64,000 bases of DNA, taken from the NCBI RefSeq assembly GCF_020229735.1, contig NZ_CP083455.1, forward strand, positions 275,001-339,000. Direction: 5' to 3'. Shown one piece after another: positions 53,876 through 64,000 of the stretch. The notes under the pieces are model-generated. The model had not been told where the DNA came from. It saw only the letters and a program-made list of their open reading frames with translations, and made no database searches. Positions within the stretch are counted from its first letter, which is position 1; each line of letters begins with the position of its first letter. The stretch comes from Deinococcus taeanensis (GTDB lineage Bacteria > Deinococcota > Deinococci > Deinococcales > Deinococcaceae). The position numbers and the translations under genes were made by a program.

Positions 53876-54763
53876 TTACTTCTTGACGTCCGCTTTGAAC
53901 AGTTCCGGGTGCACCAGGCGCGCCAGGCCCAGCAGCGCCTGTGCCAGGCGCGGACCGGGGCGGCCCAGGATGGTGTTCAGCTCGCTGGGAATCGTCACGA
54001 CCCGCCCGGTTTTCAGGGCGCTGATGCTGGCCCAGCCGGGGCGGGCGCCGGCCGTTGTGGCGTCCACGCCCAGGATCAGCTGCGGGTTGGCTTTCACGAT
54101 GAACTCGGGGTCCACTTTCGGGAAGTCCCCCATGCTCACCGGAATGATGTTGCGCGCGCCGGCTTTGGTGAGCAGCACGCCCATGAACGAGTTCGGGCCG
54201 ATGGAGTACGGTGTGGGGTCGATCTCGAAGTACGCGGTGGGTTTACGCACGGCGTTCTTCGTCAGGATTTCCACGCGGGCAATGTCGCTTTTCAGTTTCG
54301 TGACAAGCGCCTTGGCCTGCGCCTCGCGGTTGACGATCCTGCCGAGCAGCAGCGTCCGGCTGAACACCTCATCGTAGGTTTCGGGGTTCACCGCGATCAC
54401 CGTGATGCCCGCCTGGCTGAGCGGTTCGGCCAGCTTGCCGTACTTGCTGACCAGCACCAGGTCGGGTTTCAGGGCGACCATCGCCTCGATGTTCGGGTTG
54501 TACAGGCCGCCCACCTTCGGCAGTTTCGTGACCTGCTGCGGATAGTCGCTGTACTCGTCCACGCCGATCAGGCGGTCGCACGCGCCGATGGCGCACAGGG
54601 TCTCGGTGGTGCTGGGCAGCACGCTCACGATCCGTTTCGGTTCGGCCTTCAGGGTGACCTTGCGGCCCAGGTCGTCCGTGAAGGTCAAGGGGTAGGTGGT
54701 GGCGCCGGCCACGCCGGACAGGGTCACGGCGGCCAGGGCAGTCAGGGTCAGGATGTGTTTCAT
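53876..54763 (-). CDS. btuF: Cobalamin-type substrate-binding protein
   Basis: A 295-residue periplasmic-binding protein of the BtuF/FepB class: signal peptide MKHILTLTALAAVTLSGVAGA, then LTFTDDLGRKVTLKAEPKRIVSVLPSTTETLCAIGACDRLIGVDEYSDYP and the second lobe KPDLVLVSKYGK. No lipobox cysteine, so it is likely soluble or anchored by an uncleaved signal. AAGGAG before the ATG can be masked by a hairpin at 54769-54799 under riboswitch control. Confidence 0.92.
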   Translation of the reverse strand: MKHILTLTALAAVTLSGVAGATTYPLTFTDDLGRKVTLKAEPKRIVSVLPSTTETLCAIGACDRLIGVDEYSDYPQQVTKLPKVGGLYNPNIEAMVALKPDLVLVSKYGKLAEPLSQAGITVIAVNPETYDEVFSRTLLLGRIVNREAQAKALVTKLKSDIARVEILTKNAVRKPTAYFEIDPTPYSIGPNSFMGVLLTKAGARNIIPVSMGDFPKVDPEFIVKANPQLILGVDATTAGARPGWASISALKTGRVVTIPSELNTILGRPGPRLAQALLGLARLVHPELFKADVKK

Positions 54764-54768
54764 GCTGG

Positions 54769-54799
54769 GCGCTCCTTGCCTCCCGCCGGAACGGAGCGC
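54769..54799 (-). promoter_or_regulatory. Ribosome-site-masking hairpin of the riboswitch
   Basis: GCGCTCC pairs with GGAGCGC, which contains the btuF Shine-Dalgarno GGAG 8 bases before the ATG. This would act as the expression platform of the cobalamin riboswitch, closing translation when ligand is bound. Confidence 0.55.
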
Positions 54800-54854
54800 G
54801 CCGCCCGGAGGGGGCGGCGGGGGGTGGGTGTCCGTGAGGCGCGCCCGCAGAAGC

Positions 54855-55012
54855 AGGGGCCGGCACGGCGGTCCCCCTGTCCGCGGGAGGTCATGCCACA
54901 CGCACCCCGGCAGGGGCGGGCGTGAACGGCGGGGGTGCCCGGCCCTCCCCGCGTTGGGGGTTGCCGTTGCGCGGCAGGGCCGGACTCTCACCGGACTTCC
55001 CCCGCAGCCGTC
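54855..55012 (-). ncRNA. Cobalamin riboswitch
   Basis: The minus-strand leader of btuF contains GGGGGAAGTCCGGTGAGAG-TCCGG...CTGCCGCGCAACGG, the conserved core of cobalamin (AdoCbl) riboswitches, and GGACAGGGGGACCGCC at 54867-54882, a fair match to the B12 box. The -10 TATACT at 55019-55024 would start the RNA near 55012. The leader from there to the ATG is about 250 bases. Confidence 0.85.
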
Positions 55013-55018
55013 CCCGCC

Positions 55019-55024
55019 AGTATA
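55019..55024 (-). promoter_or_regulatory. -10 element of the btu operon (TATACT)
   Basis: TATACT lies just upstream of the riboswitch and at the end of the plsC gene; the -35 would be inside plsC. No consensus -35 was found. Confidence 0.5.
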
Positions 55025-55034
55025 GCGCCGGGGC

Positions 55035-55688
55035 CTACAGCCGCTGTCCGACGGGCACGGCCAGCGTTCCCAGCACCTCGGCCAGTTGCGCAGTGACCGC
55101 CTTGATGCCCCCGCGCGGGGAGATCGGCTCACCGAAGTGCACGATCCAGCGTTTCCCCTCGCGGCTGAGGCCGGCCGGCAGGATCGGCGCGCGGCCCTTG
55201 GCGGCAATCAGGGCCACGCCGCCCTGCATCGCCGCGCCGCCGCGCGTGCCCTGCGGGAAGATGCCCACCGTGCCGTTGGCCTTCAGGATGCGCAGCGCCG
55301 TCCGCACGGCCCCCAGGTCGTTCCCGCTGCGGTCCACCGGGAAGGAGCCGCCCGCGCGGATGATGTCCCCGATCCCCGGAAGGAACAGTTCCTTTTTCGC
55401 CATGAACTGCAGGAAGCGCCCCGGCGGCAGGGCGCGGGCCACCAGGAACGGGTCCAGCGAGCTGACGTGATTGGCGGCCACCACCAGCGGCGTGCCGGGC
55501 GCCGGCACGTTCTCCCGCCCGTGCACCTCCAGATGCATGCCGCTGAACAGCACCGGCAGGTAGGTGGTGTCCACCACCAGGCGGTACACGCGCGGGTTGA
55601 CGGGAGGCGGGCCAGGTTCAGGGGCGGGGCGGGGCCTGGGGGGTGGGGAGCCGGAACCGGGCGTGTCAGGGCGGACAGCGTCGCTCAT
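55035..55688 (-). CDS. plsC: 1-acyl-sn-glycerol-3-phosphate acyltransferase family protein
   Basis: A 217-residue acyltransferase of the PlsC/LPLAT family, which acylates lysophosphatidate in membrane lipid synthesis. Motif I AANHVSSLDPFLVA (NHxxxxD), motif II SFPVDRSGNDLG, motif III IFPQGTRGG (usual EGTRS) and motif IV ILPAGL are present. A proline-rich N-terminus of 25 residues precedes the domain. Start 55688 follows TATGCT by 7 bases. Confidence 0.88.
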   Translation of the reverse strand: MSDAVRPDTPGSGSPPPRPRPAPEPGPPPVNPRVYRLVVDTTYLPVLFSGMHLEVHGRENVPAPGTPLVVAANHVSSLDPFLVARALPPGRFLQFMAKKELFLPGIGDIIRAGGSFPVDRSGNDLGAVRTALRILKANGTVGIFPQGTRGGAAMQGGVALIAAKGRAPILPAGLSREGKRWIVHFGEPISPRGGIKAVTAQLAEVLGTLAVPVGQRL

Positions 55689-55695
55689 TCTCCAG

Positions 55696-55701
55696 AGCAT
55701 A
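55696..55701 (-). promoter_or_regulatory. -10 element (TATGCT) of plsC, leaderless type
   Basis: TATGCT, 7 bases, then ATG 55688 on the minus strand. Confidence 0.5.
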
Positions 55702-55740
55702 CGCGTCCTGTCCGCGTGCGGGCGGGCACCTGCGGCCTTG

Positions 55741-56019
55741 TCAGGTGCCGCCGGACGGGTCGCCGGGCTCGTCGTCTTCCTCGTCAGGGTCCTCGCCCTG
55801 ATCCTCGCTGGCCCAGTCACCGCTGGCCCAGTCGCCGGCCAGGACGCTCCGCACCGCCTCGATCCGCTCGCGGCACTGCGCGTACGCGGTCCGGGCTTCC
55901 TCCAGCAGGGGCAGCACGCGGTCCAGGTCGGCCTCGCCGGACTCCAGTTCGGCCGCGATGCGTGACAGGCGCGCGTAGGCCTCCCGGTACGAGGCTGGGG
56001 TCACCTGGGGATCCGTCAT
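55741..56019 (-). CDS. xseB: Exodeoxyribonuclease VII small subunit
   Basis: A 92-residue protein whose residues 8-62 are a typical XseB coiled hairpin: SYREAYARLSRIAAELESGEADLDRVLPLLEEARTAYAQCRERIEAVRSVL. It partners XseA in single-strand DNA exonuclease VII; xseA is not in the window. The 30-residue acidic tail (EDQGEDPDEEDDEPGD) is extra. Start 56019 is chosen because TAGCAT (56027-56032) lies 7 bases upstream. Confidence 0.88.
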   Translation of the reverse strand: MTDPQVTPASYREAYARLSRIAAELESGEADLDRVLPLLEEARTAYAQCRERIEAVRSVLAGDWASGDWASEDQGEDPDEEDDEPGDPSGGT

Positions 56020-56078
56020 GCCGCGCATGCTAGCGCGGCGGAGTGAGACCGGGCGTGGCGGGCCGCGCGGCGCTGCTC

Positions 56079-56084
56079 TACCCT
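56079..56084 (+). promoter_or_regulatory. -10 element (TACCCT), leaderless type
   Basis: TACCCT, 6 bases, then ATG 56091. Its counterpart TAGCAT for xseB is at 56027-56032 on the other strand, so two divergent leaderless genes share 71 bases. Confidence 0.45.
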
Positions 56085-56090
56085 GCGCGC

Positions 56091-56771
56091 ATGACTGCTC
56101 CCGGCACCCCGGACCCTGCCCTGCCCGACACGCAGCACTTCGACCTGACGGCCCTGCCCGGCCCGGCGCGCTACAAGCTCCTGACGGCCACGGTCGTGCC
56201 CCGCCCGATCGCGTGGGTCAGCACGCGCGGCGCCGACGGGCACGTGAACCTCGCGCCGTACTCGTTTTTTGGCCTGATGGGCAGCGATCCGCCCGTGGTG
56301 GCCTTCGCGCCCGGCGACCGGCCCGACGGAACGCCCAAGGACACCGCCCTGAACATCGGCGCCGGCGGCGAGTTCACGGTGAACCTGGTGAGCGCGGCGC
56401 TTGCGCAGACCATGAATGCCAGCGCCACCGACTTTCCGCACGGTTACGCGGAACCCGCTGCCCTGGGCATTGCCCTGGTGCCGGGCGTGCAGGTGGGTGT
56501 GCCGCGCGTGGCGGGCGCGCCGGCCGCGCTGGAGTGCCGCGAGGTGCAGACCCTCCTGATCGGCCGGACCCGCATCATTCTGGGCGAGGTGCTGGGCCTG
56601 ACCCTGCGCGCCGACGCCGTGCAGGACCCGCAGCGGCACCACGTGGACACCGCCGCGCTGGACCTGGTGGGCCGGATGGGCGGGCGCGGCACCTATACGC
56701 TCACGCGGGACACCTTCGCCATTGACCGCGTGAGTTTCGAGACGTGGCAGAACCGCCAGACGCAGGACTGA
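56091..56771 (+). CDS. Flavin reductase-like FMN-binding protein
   Basis: A 226-residue split-barrel FMN-binding protein of the flavin reductase-like family. TATVVPRPIAWVSTRGADGHVNLAPYSFFGLMGSDPPVVAFAPGDRPDGTPKDTALNI is a strong match, with the following GEFTVNLVS. Such enzymes reduce free flavin or act as flavoprotein monooxygenase partners; the substrate is unknown. Confidence 0.9.
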   Translation: MTAPGTPDPALPDTQHFDLTALPGPARYKLLTATVVPRPIAWVSTRGADGHVNLAPYSFFGLMGSDPPVVAFAPGDRPDGTPKDTALNIGAGGEFTVNLVSAALAQTMNASATDFPHGYAEPAALGIALVPGVQVGVPRVAGAPAALECREVQTLLIGRTRIILGEVLGLTLRADAVQDPQRHHVDTAALDLVGRMGGRGTYTLTRDTFAIDRVSFETWQNRQTQD

Positions 56772-56778
56772 CGATCCC

Positions 56779-57414
56779 CTACATGGGTTCGCTGCCCACC
56801 TTCAGTGCGCCGTCCGCCCAGATGTAGCGCGCGGCGAGCGTCCGGTAGGGCGCCCAGCGCTCCAGCACCGCTGTGGCCGGCACATCCGGGTACAGGCCGG
56901 CCAGCGCCTGCCGCAGCGCCAGGTCGCCGAGGCTGAACACGTCCGGGCGGGCCAGGGCGAAAATCAGGAACATCTCCGCGGTCCAGCGGCCAATGCCGGG
57001 CATGGGGATCAGCTCGGCAATGACGGTCGCGTCGTCCTGCTCAGCCAGATGAGCGAAATCCACCGCGCCGCTGCTGGCGGCCTGCGCGATGGCCTGCACG
57101 GTGCGCACCTTCGCCCACGACAGGCCCGCGGCGCGCAGCGTCCCGCCGGGCGCGGCCAGCAGCGTGCCCGGGGTGAGCTCCCCGAGCTGCTGGCGCACCC
57201 GGTCGTAGATGGTCTGCGCGGCCTTCACGCTCAGCTGCTGCCCGGTCACGTTGCGGATCAGGGTGCCGAACGGGTCGGGGGTGGGGGTCAGGACCTTCAG
57301 TTCACCGACCCGCTCGATGATGGCGGCCATCGCGGGGTCCCGGGTCAGGTGGGCGACGGCGGCTCCGTGGTGCGTGAGGGGCGCCCGGGTGAGGGGAAGG
57401 GACATGCCGGTCAT
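56779..57414 (-). CDS. alkA2: DNA-3-methyladenine glycosylase, AlkA2 type
   Basis: A 211-residue helix-hairpin-helix glycosylase that removes alkylated bases from DNA. LIRNVTGQQLSVKAAQTIYDRV opens the fold, the hairpin is ELIPMPGIGRWTAEMFLIFAL, and the catalytic Asp is in DVFSLGDLALRQAL. It is shorter than E. coli AlkA, lacking the N-terminal domain, as is AlkA2 of Deinococcus radiodurans. The start may be ATG 57414 or ATG 57405. Confidence 0.92.
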   Translation of the reverse strand: MTGMSLPLTRAPLTHHGAAVAHLTRDPAMAAIIERVGELKVLTPTPDPFGTLIRNVTGQQLSVKAAQTIYDRVRQQLGELTPGTLLAAPGGTLRAAGLSWAKVRTVQAIAQAASSGAVDFAHLAEQDDATVIAELIPMPGIGRWTAEMFLIFALARPDVFSLGDLALRQALAGLYPDVPATAVLERWAPYRTLAARYIWADGALKVGSEPM

Positions 57415-57430
57415 TGTGCGGGAAACGCAG

Positions 57431-57462
57431 CGAGCGAACCGGGGGGTGGCCCGGTTCGCTCG
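57431..57462 (-). terminator. Terminator of the trypsin-like protease gene
   Basis: CGAGCGAACCGG pairs perfectly with CCGGTTCGCTCG over 8 bases, 14 bases past the stop. Confidence 0.8.
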
Positions 57463-57475
57463 GAGGGGTCTGGGG

Positions 57476-58327
57476 TTACTGCGCGCTGATTCCCGTGTTG
57501 TTGTAGATCCAGTTCACGTAGCCGTTCACGCGGGTGTACACGCCGTACCCGCGGCATTCCACCGGGCCGTACGACACGATGCCCAGCACGTAGAACCTGT
57601 TGTTGTACCGCGCGGCGAGCGGGCCGCCGCTGTCGCCGTTGCAGGAGTCCTTGCCGGCGTCGTACTTGCCGCAGATGGTGTTGCTGGGGCGGCTGCCGCA
57701 GTCGCTGCCGGTGGGCGTGATGGGCAGCGTGACCTCACGCAGCGCGCGGTTGCTGTACGCGCCGGTTTCGGTCTTGCCCCAGCCGCTGACTGTGGCGTAC
57801 TTGCCGTTCACGTCCAGCGCGCTTTCCGTGGTGTTGTTGGGCAGCGCGGCCGTCTGGACGGTGCTGCCCAGCGTGAACGCCGTTCCTACCTTGATCAGCG
57901 CGATGTCGTACGCGTCGGCGCTGCTGGAGTAGTACGGGTGAACGATGATCTGCGACGGAGTGCGCAGCTGACCGCTCGTGGTGGTCAGGTCGTTGATTCC
58001 GGCGCGCACGCGCATCTGGCTGGCGCTGTAGCCCACCACGCAGTGCGCGGCGGTCAGCACCCAGGTGCTGCTGATCAGCGTGCCGCCGCACCACCCGCCG
58101 GACAGTTCGGTGCTGGGCGTCACGCTGACCTGGTAGGGACGGTTCGTGACGCTCGTAACCGTGCCGTACACGATCTGGCTGCCGATGGCGTCCGGGAAGG
58201 CCTTCTCGGTTCCGGTGACCGTCACGGTCTCCTGGGGCAGTCCGGCGTCAGGGGCGGTCTGGGTGGAGCAGGCGGACAGGGCCAGGACGCCCAGGGCGGT
58301 CATGACAGCGTGCAGTGACTTGAACAT
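57476..58327 (-). CDS. Trypsin-like serine protease lipoprotein (S1)
   Basis: A 283-residue lipoprotein protease. Lipobox ALSAC puts the lipid on Cys20. Residues about 50-275 are a chymotrypsin fold with catalytic His in LTAAHCVVG, Asp in DAYDIALIKVG and Ser in CNGDSGGPLA. The D of KDSCNGDSGG, six before the catalytic Ser, predicts trypsin-like cleavage after Arg or Lys. Cysteines pair as in trypsins (GWCGG...AAHC; TICG...DSC). It would act at the cell surface; it follows the subtilase gene but has a terminator between. Confidence 0.93.
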   Translation of the reverse strand: MFKSLHAVMTALGVLALSACSTQTAPDAGLPQETVTVTGTEKAFPDAIGSQIVYGTVTSVTNRPYQVSVTPSTELSGGWCGGTLISSTWVLTAAHCVVGYSASQMRVRAGINDLTTTSGQLRTPSQIIVHPYYSSSADAYDIALIKVGTAFTLGSTVQTAALPNNTTESALDVNGKYATVSGWGKTETGAYSNRALREVTLPITPTGSDCGSRPSNTICGKYDAGKDSCNGDSGGPLAARYNNRFYVLGIVSYGPVECRGYGVYTRVNGYVNWIYNNTGISAQ

Positions 58328-58366
58328 GTTGAACCTCGCGGGGAAGAAGAGAAGACGATGACGAGA

Positions 58367-58396
58367 TCACCGGCGGGTTTCCACGCCCGCCGGTGA
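58367..58396 (-). terminator. Terminator between the two protease genes
   Basis: TCACCGGCGGG pairs with CCCGCCGGTGA over 8 bases, 10 bases past the subtilase stop. Confidence 0.75.
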
Positions 58397-58405
58397 AAGG
58401 GCCGC

Positions 58406-59938
<1,533 letters not shown>

Positions 59939-60419
59939 GAGGTGACCTCCTGGGCTGTTCCGATGTTCAGGGCATGGCCGCCGGTCGCGTGCAGGGCACA
60001 GCGGCGAGGCGCAGTCAAGCGAATCTGGGAACTCTGAAGATGATACGCAGCTGAACGTTCCGTGTTGATGAACGCCCCGGTGCCTCACAGCGATTTGTGC
60101 GTTTGCAGTTCAAAAAGATTGAAAAAGAGGTCCCCTGACGTCTTATTCATCTGTCCAGTATATCCGAACGATTAGATTCATCTGGAATCCATATGAGAAA
60201 AATCTCATCTTTCATATCTGACCCGAAAGTCACTTTCAGCGAGATGACAGGAATACGGGCGTCATACCTTTCATATGACAGGATGGGCGGAATCAAGATG
60301 AGGAAGACACCCCGGGCTCCAGCTCTTGCGCTGCCGGCCAGACCGCCCGGCCTGCCCTGCAGAGGCCCGGTCAGAGCGCATACCGGTCCCCCGCTTCATG
60401 CAGGCGGGACCTTTGGCCT
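59939..60419. other. AT-rich upstream region of the subtilase gene
   Basis: About 480 bases without a gene. From 60080 to 60290 the composition is much lower in GC than the rest of the window, with repeated TTTCATAT, CATATGA and ATGACAGG elements. A -10-like TATACT (minus strand, about 60157-60162) would give a leader near 210 bases. It looks like a regulated promoter region. Confidence 0.45.
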
Positions 60420-61138
60420 TTACAGGTGCCAGCCGCCAGCCACCTCGAGTTCCTGCCCCGTCACGTAATCCCCCGCCCGAACAAAAAACAGCGCCGCGTC
60501 CACGAGCTCCCGCACCGTTCCCACCCGCCCGGCTGGAATTTCCCGCACCGGCTGGCTCACACTCGTCTCGATGACCCCGGGGCTCACCACATTCACGCTC
60601 ACCCCGGAACCCGCCAGGGTCACCGCGAGCGACTTCGACAGCTGCACCACGCCCGCCTTCGCCACCACGTAAGGCACGATTCCCGGCCGCGCCACCCCCA
60701 CTGACGCGCCTGCAAACCCCAGGTTCACTACCCGGCCCCACCCGCGTCCCCGCAGCAGCGGGGCTGCCTCCTGGCACGTGGCGAACGTGGACGTCAGGTT
60801 GCTGCCCAGCATGTCCGCCCACTCCTCATCACTTGTTTCCAGGACAGGGCGGTTCACGTAATTGCCGACATTGTTCACGAGCACCGCCAGCCCCGAATCC
60901 GCAAAGGCCGCGTGCGCGCCGCGCACCAGCGCCCGCGCCTCGGCAGGCACCCGCACATCGGCCTGCAGGGTCACGGCCCGGACGCCCTGCGCCCGGCACG
61001 CCCGCGCCGTGGCCGCTGCGTCGTCGGCGCTCTCCCGGTAATGCACCGCCACATCGAATCCCTCATCGGCCAGCGCCACCGCCAGCGCCCGGCCGATGCC
61101 ACGGGCCGCGCCGGTCACCAGCGCCGTGCCGCGCCCAC

Positions 61139-61142
<4 letters not shown>
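60420..61142 (-). CDS. Short-chain dehydrogenase/reductase, FabG/FolM-like
   Basis: A 240-residue SDR with [33 protein letters not shown], the LVNNVGNY motif and YVVAK (YxxxK). The residue at the catalytic serine place is changed: the strand reads [10 protein letters not shown] where NxSS or NIGS is usual. C-terminal [17 protein letters not shown] is typical. The GTG start overlaps the Nudix stop (GTGA), so they form a pair. Substrate unknown. Confidence 0.9.
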
Positions 61143-61549
<407 letters not shown>

Positions 61550-61555
61550 GCGCGC

Positions 61556-61561
61556 AGCCTA
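61556..61561 (-). promoter_or_regulatory. -10 element (TAGGCT) of the Nudix-SDR unit, leaderless type
   Basis: TAGGCT, 6 bases, then ATG 61549 on the minus strand. Confidence 0.45.
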
Positions 61562-61594
61562 GCGTGCCGGCCGCGCCCCGGTCCGGGTGAACCC

Positions 61595-63058
61595 CTACCG
61601 ACCCTGCCGGCGCATCACGCGGCGTTCCAGTCCCGTAATCAGCGCGTACACCAGCACCCCGTAGCCCACCAGCAGCGCAATGGCTGCGAACTGCGCGGCC
61701 TTGTTCTGGTACACGCCCGCCACCTGCACGGTCAGGCCCAGGCCCTTCTGGTTCGGATCCACGAACTCCCACACCACCGCCCCGATCAGCGCGAGGCTCG
61801 CCGCAAGCCGCAACCCGCCCAGCATCACGGGCAGCGCGCCGGGCAGTTCCAGGCGGGTCAGGCGTTGCCAGGGCGTGGCCCGCAGCGTGCTGAACAGCTC
61901 ATGGAAGGTGCCTTCCAGTTCCCGGACGCCCACCAGGGTGGACACCAGCATCGGGTACAGCGCACTCAGGGCCGACACCACCACGGCCGGCAGGAACCCG
62001 AAGCCCAGCCAGGACACCAGCAGGGGCGCCAGCACCACGATGGGCGTACTCTGCGACGCCACAATGAACGGACTGAGAAAACGTTCCAGTGCCCGCCACT
62101 TCGCCAGCGGGTACCCGATCAGCATGCCCAGCAGCGCGCCGATCAGTGTGCCCAGCAGCGCGGTACGGACCGTCACCCCGAACGCCGCGAGCAGCGCCGG
62201 CGCCGTACGCACGGCCTCGCGCCACACTGCGCCCGGCGTGGGCAGCAGGAACGGCTGCTTCAGTGTGGCGGCCACCCCCTGCCAGAGGGCCAGCGCCACC
62301 CCCACCGCCAGGGCCGGCAGCAACCACGACAGGCTGCGCGCCCCACGGCCCTCGACCCGCAGCCGCGTGGAATCCCCGGTGCCCAGGACGGCCCGCAGGT
62401 GCGCCTCCAGGCCGTCCGTGTAGGCGCTCACGCGGCCCTCGCCGCGCGTATCAAGCACTTCCACGATCTGCCCGCCGCGCAGCACCGCCACCCGGTCGGC
62501 AAGCCACACGGCCTCCCGGATCGAGTGCGTGACCAGCACGGTGGTGCGGCCGGTCTTCTCGTGCAGGTGCCGCAACTCCGCGTTGAACCGCTCGCGCACC
62601 AGAGCGTCAAGCGCCGCGAAAGGCTCGTCGAGCAGCAGCACGTCCCCGCTCTGCGCCAGCGCCCGGGCCAGCGCCACCCGCGCCCGCATGCCGCCCGACA
62701 GCTGCGCCGGGAAGTACGGCCCGTACGCCTCCATGCCCACCATCTTCAGCGCCTCGTGCGCTTCCAGTCCGCCCCCTGCACGCAGGTCCGCGGGCAGCTG
62801 CACGTTGCGCAGCGCCGAGCGCCACGGCAGCAGCCGGTAATCCTGAAACACGAGTGCCGGCGGCGTCGAAACGTGCACCGTTCCCGCCTCGGGGCGCAGC
62901 AGTCCTGCCAGCACGCGCAGCAGCGTGCTTTTCCCGCCGCCCGACGGGCCGATCAGCGCCAGGAACTCCCCGCGCCGGACGTCCAGCGTCACGCCGTTCA
63001 GAATGACCTCCCCGCCCAGGCGGACCGTGACGTCCGTCACGCCCAGCGGCGCACTCAA
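61595..63058 (-). CDS. Fused ABC ATPase-permease, SsuBC/TauBC class
   Basis: A 487-residue protein joining an ATPase to a membrane permease. Residues 1-235 are an ABC ATPase of the nitrate/sulfonate/taurine class (Walker [10 protein letters not shown], signature [17 protein letters not shown], Walker [25 protein letters not shown]). Residues about 255-487 are a SsuC-type permease with about six helices and the coupling loop [39 protein letters not shown]. In most bacteria these are two proteins. No substrate-binding protein gene lies beside it. The TTG start overlaps the EamA stop (TTGA). Confidence 0.88.
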   Translation of the reverse strand: MSAPLGVTDVTVRLGGEVILNGVTLDVRRGEFLALIGPSGGGKSTLLRVLAGLLRPEAGTVHVSTPPALVFQDYRLLPWRSALRNVQLPADLRAGGGLEAHEALKMVGMEAYGPYFPAQLSGGMRARVALARALAQSGDVLLLDEPFAALDALVRERFNAELRHLHEKTGRTTVLVTHSIREAVWLADRVAVLRGGQIVEVLDTRGEGRVSAYTDGLEAHLRAVLGTGDSTRLRVEGRGARSLSWLLPALAVGVALALWQGVAATLKQPFLLPTPGAVWREAVRTAPALLAAFGVTVRTALLGTLIGALLGMLIGYPLAKWRALERFLSPFIVASQSTPIVVLAPLLVSWLGFGFLPAVVVSALSALYPMLVSTLVGVRELEGTFHELFSTLRATPWQRLTRLELPGALPVMLGGLRLAASLALIGAVVWEFVDPNQKGLGLTVQVAGVYQNKAAQFAAIALLVGYGVLVYALITGLERRVMRRQGR

Positions 63059-63972
63059 GCCTCTGCTCCGCCTGCTGTCCGCAGCGCGGGCCGCCCGAGG
63101 GTGTTCACGAGCACCACGCCCGCCACGGCCACCGCGCCGCCCAGCAGCGTCAGCAGGCCCGGTACCTCGCCCAGCCACACCCACGCGATCAGCACCGCGA
63201 ACACCGGCGAGACGTACAGGAACGATGTCGTGACCCCCGCTCCCACCCGCGCAAGCGCGAACGTCCACGTCAGGTACGCCAGGGCCGCCGGAAACAGCCC
63301 GATGTACACCAGCGCCAGGTGCGCCCCGAGGGGCGCGCGCGCCAGTTCCCCCGCGAAGCCCGGCACGAACACCAGCATCGGCACAGTTCCGGTAATCAGC
63401 GACCACACCGTGAAGTGCAGCGGGTTCATGCGCGACAGCAGCGGCTTCTGAAACACGAAGTACACGCTCGTGAACACCGCCGCCGCCAGGATCAGCAGCG
63501 CGCCCTGCGTGAAACTGACGCCCTGCCCGCTGCCCAGCACGATCAGCGTCACCCCCCCCAGGCTCACCAGGGTGCCCAGCCACCCCAGCGCGTTCAGCCG
63601 CTCGCCGGAAAAGCGCGTGGCGAGCAGCGCCGTGATCACCGGGCCCGCCGCGATGATCAGGCTGGCGGTGCCGGCCGGGACACTCACCTCGCCGTAGTTC
63701 AGGCACACGTGGTACAGCGTGATGCCCGAGAAGCTGAGCAGCGCAATGCGCGCCAGGTCTCCCCGGGGCGGCACCGGAATGCGCGCCACGAGTGCATACG
63801 CCGCCAGCGCCGCGCTCGCCACGAGGAACCGGTACAGCGTCACGTGCCCCGGCGAGAAGACCTCCAGGCCCGCGCGGATTCCCGCGAACGCCGAGGCCCA
63901 GAACACGATCGTCACCAGAATGGCCCCCAGAGAGAGAACGTCCAGCCGGCCGGGCACAGGGGAAGCGCGCAT
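63055..63972 (-). CDS. EamA/DMT-family transporter
   Basis: A 305-residue drug/metabolite transporter with ten membrane helices in two EamA repeats ([32 protein letters not shown] and the second at [24 protein letters not shown]). Substrate unknown; relatives export amino acids or metabolites. TATGCT (63982-63987) lies 9 bases before the ATG. It is co-transcribed with the fused ABC gene. Confidence 0.92.
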   Translation of the reverse strand: MRASPVPGRLDVLSLGAILVTIVFWASAFAGIRAGLEVFSPGHVTLYRFLVASAALAAYALVARIPVPPRGDLARIALLSFSGITLYHVCLNYGEVSVPAGTASLIIAAGPVITALLATRFSGERLNALGWLGTLVSLGGVTLIVLGSGQGVSFTQGALLILAAAVFTSVYFVFQKPLLSRMNPLHFTVWSLITGTVPMLVFVPGFAGELARAPLGAHLALVYIGLFPAALAYLTWTFALARVGAGVTTSFLYVSPVFAVLIAWVWLGEVPGLLTLLGGAVAVAGVVLVNTLGRPALRTAGGAEA

Positions 63973-63981
63973 ACGCCCCGC

Positions 63982-63987
63982 AGCATA
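63982..63987 (-). promoter_or_regulatory. -10 element (TATGCT) of the EamA-ABC unit
   Basis: TATGCT, 9 bases, then ATG 63972 on the minus strand. Confidence 0.45.
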
Positions 63988-64000
63988 GAGCGCCCGGCGC

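Noticed and set aside
53876..55207. Long form of btuF running through the riboswitch
   Set aside because: The added residues are encoded by the conserved riboswitch core; the signal peptide begins at 54763.

Overview
The window is GC-rich, gene-dense chromosomal DNA that fits the genus Deinococcus. The evidence is: many start codons preceded at 6-9 nt by a TANNNT -10 element (the leaderless-mRNA arrangement known in Deinococcus); a 17-bp palindrome matching the radiation/desiccation response motif (RDRM) directly upstream of uvrB; an AlkA2-type glycosylase; a dsRNA-binding protein, lipoproteins and secreted proteases of the kind found in that genus. Species cannot be named from sequence alone. 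No insertion sequence, prophage, CRISPR array or rRNA was found; one tRNA is present.

Layout. 1-1.3 kb: end of a folate operon (folP partial, folB, folK), then a small membrane protein. 1.9-3.8 kb (minus): small helical protein and a dsRBD protein-HAD-YraN operon. 3.85-9 kb: exported protein, a 780-bp non-coding stretch, uvrB with its RDRM, and a LysR regulator. 9-13.7 kb: aceE-aceF (pyruvate dehydrogenase E1 and E2 with two lipoyl domains). 13.7-19.4 kb: DinB remnant, tiny membrane protein, subtilase, SDR, DUF4384 protein, and a two-gene unit of a 45-residue lipoprotein and a collagen-like protein; tRNA-Gln follows. 19.5-23.4 kb: MrfA-type helicase divergent from a histidine kinase. 23.6-38.3 kb: complete nuoA-N operon for respiratory complex I. 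38.4-43.6 kb: CHASE2-GGDEF protein, an ABC-F ATPase, an unknown helical protein and a DUF1540 protein. 43.6-46.3 kb (minus): telA, uridine-kinase-like and phosphotransferase operon. 46.4-51.6 kb: BsuPI-domain protein, two DinB proteins, a VWA protein, and a large protein joining a decayed PLP-transferase fold to an HRDC domain. 51.6-55 kb (minus): cobalamin riboswitch, btuF-btuC-btuD and a 2Fe-2S ferredoxin-like protein. 55-57.4 kb: plsC, xseB, flavin reductase, alkA2. 57.4-60 kb: a trypsin-like and a subtilisin-like lipoprotein protease. 60.4-64 kb (minus): EamA exporter, a fused ABC ATPase-permease, Nudix hydrolase and an SDR.

Functionally the window combines central energy metabolism (pyruvate dehydrogenase feeding NADH to complex I), DNA repair (uvrB under the RDRM, alkA2, xseB, MrfA-like helicase), envelope and secreted proteins, and B12 uptake under riboswitch control. 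The less familiar parts are the pseudo-PLP/HRDC protein, the lipoprotein plus collagen-like unit, the telA-kinase-kinase operon with probable non-standard start codons, and short genes that are easily missed (22, 45 and 56 codons).
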